DNA of 64,000 bases from Lachnospiraceae bacterium. GTDB taxonomy: Bacteria > Bacillota_A > Clostridia > Lachnospirales > Lachnospiraceae. Position 1 is the first letter of the stretch. Each line of letters begins with the position of its first letter. Position numbers and translations under genes: made by a program. The stretch spans positions 1 to 64,000 of the forward strand of contig JAETQR010000024.1 of NCBI GenBank assembly GCA_021770615.1. The letters run 5' to 3'. Positions 60,855 to 64,000 of this stretch are shown here, piece by piece. The notes under the pieces are model-generated. The model did not search any database, had not been told where the DNA came from, and worked only from the letters and a program-made list of their open reading frames with translations.

Positions 60855-62195
60855 TTATTTATTGGATCTTCTCCAGATATTCATCTTCTCCGCTTCTTTG
60901 ATCAGGTCGTCCCTGAACTGTGGATGTGCGACCGAGATCAGAGCTTCTGCCCGCTGCCAGCCGGAGAGTCCCTTTAAGTTTACTTTTCCGTACTCTGTTA
61001 CGAAGTAGTGTGTATTTGCCCTCGTATCTGTTACGATGGAACCGTCTGCCAGTGTCGGGCGGATACGGGATACCAGCTCCCCTTGTTTGTTTGTAAAAGT
61101 AGAGGAACAGCAGATAAAGCTTTTTCCGCCTTTTGACAAATATGCGCCAAGGACGAAATCAAGCTGTCCTCCGGCACCGCTTATATTTTTTGTTCCGGCG
61201 CTCTCTGCATTGACCTGTCCATAGAGGTCGATGTCTACGGCGTTGTTGATCGAAATAAAGTTATCCAGCGCACTGATGGAACGGATGTCATTCGTATAGT
61301 CGACAGGGGCACTCATGCACTCCGGATTGTCATCCAGAAAATCATAAAGTTTTTTTGTTCCGGCAGCAAAAGCGTATGTCTGACGGAAACGGTCGATATT
61401 TTTCCTGGCCCCGGTGATCTTTCCTGCTCTGGAAATATCGACAAAGGCATCCACGTACATTTCAGTATGGACGCCGAGATCTTTCAGATCGGATTCTGCG
61501 ATCATCGTACCGACTGCATTTGGCATGCCTCCGATCCCGAGCTGTAGACAGGCACCGTCCGGAATTTCTTCTACGATCAGCTTGGCGACAGCCTGATCGA
61601 CTTCTGTAGCGGCGGCAGCACCCCCCATTTCAGCAATAGAAGGGTTGTCCCCTTCTACGATCATATCTACCTGGGAGATGTGGATGCCTTCTTCTTTTCC
61701 GCCAAGGCATCTTGGCATATTTTTATTTACTTCCACGATAATAGTTTCTGCACGTTCGCAGCAAGCGCCAAGATGAGATGCGCTTGGGCCGAAATTGAAA
61801 TAACCGTGGGAATCCATCGGAGCCACCTGAAAAATGGCTACCCGGGAAGGACAGGGTAAATCCCTGTAATACCTTGGAAGTTCGGAGTAGCGGATCGGGG
61901 CATAGAAAGAAAATCCCTGTGCGGCCGCTTTTCTTTCGATGCCGCCCATATGCCATGAGTTCCAGGAAAGATGTGCCGCCGGATCGTCGATCTTAAAAAT
62001 CTCCGGAACCCACATCAGGATTCCGCCGCGGAATTTCACATCCGACAGCTCGTTCATCCGTTCGGCAATCGCGGCATCCACGGCAACCGGGGTATTTACA
62101 CACCATCCATAGTCGACCCAGTCGCCGGAGCGGACTGTCTTTGCCGCTTCTTTTGCAGTAGTCAGTTTATTTTTGTACATTGTTTCATGATCCAT
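60855..62195 (-). CDS. but: butyryl-CoA:acetate CoA-transferase (4-hydroxybutyrate CoA-transferase family)
   Basis: 446 residues, the size of But. N-terminal [19 protein letters not shown], mid [12 protein letters not shown] and [13 protein letters not shown] (region of the catalytic Glu), late [13 protein letters not shown] and [17 protein letters not shown] are family motifs. The enzyme moves CoA from butyryl-CoA to acetate, the last step of butyrate formation in many Lachnospiraceae. It faces the por operon across the shared terminator. A related transferase (propionyl- or 4-hydroxybutyryl-specific) cannot be excluded. Confidence 0.85.
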   Translation of the reverse strand: MDHETMYKNKLTTAKEAAKTVRSGDWVDYGWCVNTPVAVDAAIAERMNELSDVKFRGGILMWVPEIFKIDDPAAHLSWNSWHMGGIERKAAAQGFSFYAPIRYSELPRYYRDLPCPSRVAIFQVAPMDSHGYFNFGPSASHLGACCERAETIIVEVNKNMPRCLGGKEEGIHISQVDMIVEGDNPSIAEMGGAAAATEVDQAVAKLIVEEIPDGACLQLGIGGMPNAVGTMIAESDLKDLGVHTEMYVDAFVDISRAGKITGARKNIDRFRQTYAFAAGTKKLYDFLDDNPECMSAPVDYTNDIRSISALDNFISINNAVDIDLYGQVNAESAGTKNISGAGGQLDFVLGAYLSKGGKSFICCSSTFTNKQGELVSRIRPTLADGSIVTDTRANTHYFVTEYGKVNLKGLSGWQRAEALISVAHPQFRDDLIKEAEKMNIWRRSNK

Positions 62196-62282
62196 ATTTT
62201 CCCAAAGCCTCCTTAAATATAATTATTATAATTTTATCATTCATAAAATGCAGGGTCAAGAGAAAAATTCGGTCTGTTTGTG

Positions 62283-62319
62283 ATACCAAATCATCTTGAT
62301 TAAAAGATGGGGTTGGTAT
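62283..62319 (+). promoter_or_regulatory. inverted repeat upstream of the last gene
   Basis: ATACCAAATCATCTT pairs with AAGATGGGGTTGGTAT (a few mismatches) around GATTAA. Placed 60 bases before the gene, it may be an operator or leader hairpin. Confidence 0.35.
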
Positions 62320-62382
62320 ACAATTAATAAATATATAGCTTTGTTTATGGCTATCCAAAACATGATAGGAGGGATGAAGCGG

Positions 62383-64000
62383 ATGAAACGTGATGGAAAA
62401 AGAAGATGGGCGTTTGTTCTTGTGCTAGTCATGGTTATGGGAGTTTTGCCAGCAAGGCAGGGGTGGGGCAAAGAAGAGGAACCCTATTCCCTGGCGGAAG
62501 GAAAAACCGCTTCAGCGGACACTCAGGCGGATTATGGGTTAAGCAACCCCACTACGGATAAGGATGGGGTTACAACATGGGACTGTGTCTGGTTTGGGAA
62601 CTACTGGCAGGAGGATACGAATGGGAATGGAAGAGTTGATCAAACGGATGCCAAGACACCAGTCAAGTGGCGTGTCCTGTCTGTAAATGGAGATGATGCG
62701 TTTTTGGTGGCGGATGAAATTCTGGACTGCCAACCATATAATAATAAGTTATACCGTGACAGTTATGCCCGTATCACATGGGAAACATCTACGATGCGAA
62801 GTTGGCTGAATGGGTATGGTACGGATAAGAACGTAGATGGGGTGGATTATAGTAGCGATAATTTCTTGAACAATGCATTTATATCGTCCGAGCAGACAGC
62901 AATTTTGGATACAACCGTAGTCAATGTTAAGAACCCAACCTATGGAACAGGAGGTGGGGGGAATACGACAGATAAAGTGTATTTGCTTTCGCTTGCGGAG
63001 GCGATGAACACTGCCTATGGCTTTATTTCGACAGGGGATGCTACTGGAATAAGGGAGGCAAAACCTACAGAGTATGCGAAAGGAAAGAAGATTTATGTAA
63101 GTGATGTTACAGGGAATGAGGGGAATAGTCATTGGTGGCTGCGGTCGCCGGGCTACGTTAGTAATAGTGCATCTATCGTGTACAGCGATGGTCATGTGCA
63201 TCAGACTTCTTACAATGTCAACAATAGTATCGTTGGGGTGCGTCCGGCTTTGCATTTGAATCTGGCATCTACCTCAGAATGGTCAAAAGCAGGAACGATA
63301 TCCTTGGCAGGGGATGCGGCAAATCCAACTGTGTCGCCCACAGTACTGCCGACTCATGGGTTACAATCTCCTCGTACTGAAAAAGGGGTTACAACATGGG
63401 ATTGTGTCTGGTTTGGGAATTACTGGCAGGAGGACACGAATGGGGATGGAACAGCAGATACGAATGATGATAAAAAACCAATCAAGTGGAGAGTACTGTC
63501 TGTGGATGGGGATGATGCATTCCTGTTGGCCGATGAAAATCTAGAACGCCAACCATATTGTTATTTAGAAAATTATCATGGAACTTATTTCAGTGTTACA
63601 TGGGAAAATTGTACGATGCGAAGTTGGCTGAATGGTTATGGTGCGGATAAAAACATAAATGGAGAGGATTATAATATCAATAATTTTCTTAACAATGCAT
63701 TTACATTATCTGAGCAGGCAGCAATTCAGGTCACGAATGTGGTCAATAACAAAAACCCGTATTCTGGAACACCAGGTGGAAATGATACGACAGACAAGGT
63801 GTATCTGCTTTCACTTACAGAGATAATGAACACTGCGTATGGATTTACGTCGACAGAGTTAAATACTAAGACGAGAGAGGGCAAAAACACTGAATATGTG
63901 GAAACACGTGGGAGTACTATAGGAAGTATCGAGAGGAGTGGTACATGGTGGCTCCGATCGCCGAATAATAATCATCGTGCATCTTTTGTAGGGGATGGAG
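62383..64000 (+). CDS. secreted DUF6273-repeat protein, 5' part (runs off window)
   Basis: The frame stays open to the window's end (539 codons seen). The ATG at 62383 has AGGAGGG nine bases ahead. Signal peptide with VFVLVL-type core and basic start MKRDGKRRW. Two DUF6273-type units: TTWDCVWFGNYWQEDTNG, KWRVLSVNGDDAFLVAD, TMRSWLNGYG, WWLRSPG and VRPALHLNL, repeated from ~63389 with a 273-residue period. DUF6273 occurs in gut clostridial surface proteins, often with LRRs. Function unknown. Confidence 0.85.
   Translation, partial: MKRDGKRRWAFVLVLVMVMGVLPARQGWGKEEEPYSLAEGKTASADTQADYGLSNPTTDKDGVTTWDCVWFGNYWQEDTNGNGRVDQTDAKTPVKWRVLSVNGDDAFLVADEILDCQPYNNKLYRDSYARITWETSTMRSWLNGYGTDKNVDGVDYSSDNFLNNAFISSEQTAILDTTVVNVKNPTYGTGGGGNTTDKVYLLSLAEAMNTAYGFISTGDATGIREAKPTEYAKGKKIYVSDVTGNEGNSHWWLRSPGYVSNSASIVYSDGHVHQTSYNVNNSIVGVRPALHLNLASTSEWSKAGTISLAGDAANPTVSPTVLPTHGLQSPRTEKGVTTWDCVWFGNYWQEDTNGDGTADTNDDKKPIKWRVLSVDGDDAFLLADENLERQPYCYLENYHGTYFSVTWENCTMRSWLNGYGADKNINGEDYNINNFLNNAFTLSEQAAIQVTNVVNNKNPYSGTPGGNDTTDKVYLLSLTEIMNTAYGFTSTELNTKTREGKNTEYVETRGSTIGSIERSGTWWLRSPNNNHRASFVGDG

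Overview
The window looks like the chromosome of a Gram-positive, spore-forming, butyrate-producing clostridium, most likely Lachnospiraceae. The evidence is a butyryl-CoA:acetate CoA-transferase next to a four-subunit pyruvate:ferredoxin oxidoreductase operon, a Rex repressor, CotF-like coat proteins, many BspA-type leucine-rich and Ig-like (Big) surface proteins, and strong AGGAGG ribosome binding sites. No rRNA or tRNA gene was recognised.

Layout. 1-5.4 kb: the end of a surface LRR protein, small regulators and enzymes (CD3324-like, methyltransferase, GNAT, DUF1062), a duplicated 52-residue membrane peptide, a secreted Ig-like protein, and two striking inverted-repeat structures. 5.5-22.8 kb: housekeeping core (lepA-hemW, purine nucleoside phosphorylase and MTA/SAH deaminase, a BlaI/BlaR1-like pair, a FliD-like protein, an ABC-F ATPase, rex, acpS, NAD(P)HX repair, alanine racemase, mazF, a phosphatase, rlmH).

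22.8-42.3 kb: a mostly AT-rich island that begins exactly at the 3' end of rlmH. It carries VapBC, an XRE regulator, a SHOCT protein, a large BspA LRR protein, DUF1643, several small proteins, a helicase-like ATPase, a large serine recombinase, DUF5688, an Rpn-type nuclease and a GmrSD-like restriction protein. The last 19 bases of rlmH recur, more or less degenerate, at about 38.06, 40.50 and 42.33 kb. The region therefore reads as a stack of SCC-like insertions at rlmH: a recombinase-bearing unit of about 15.3 kb, a 2.4-kb unit of toxin/antitoxin-type genes and pseudogenes, and a 1.8-kb unit. This is the most notable system in the window. S. aureus SCC elements also use rlmH (orfX), a large serine recombinase, a Cch-type ATPase and DUF1643.

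42.3-52.7 kb: metallophosphoesterase, lipoproteins, an LRR surface protein, a short odd UppS homologue, a four-helix protein, NUDIX, more lipoproteins, DUF4846 and MscS. 52.7-62.2 kb: coat-like proteins, an SGNH hydrolase followed by a two-component system, the por operon with a MarR regulator, and the convergent CoA-transferase. Together the last two connect pyruvate oxidation to butyrate formation. 62.4 kb to the end: a secreted DUF6273-repeat protein that runs off the window.
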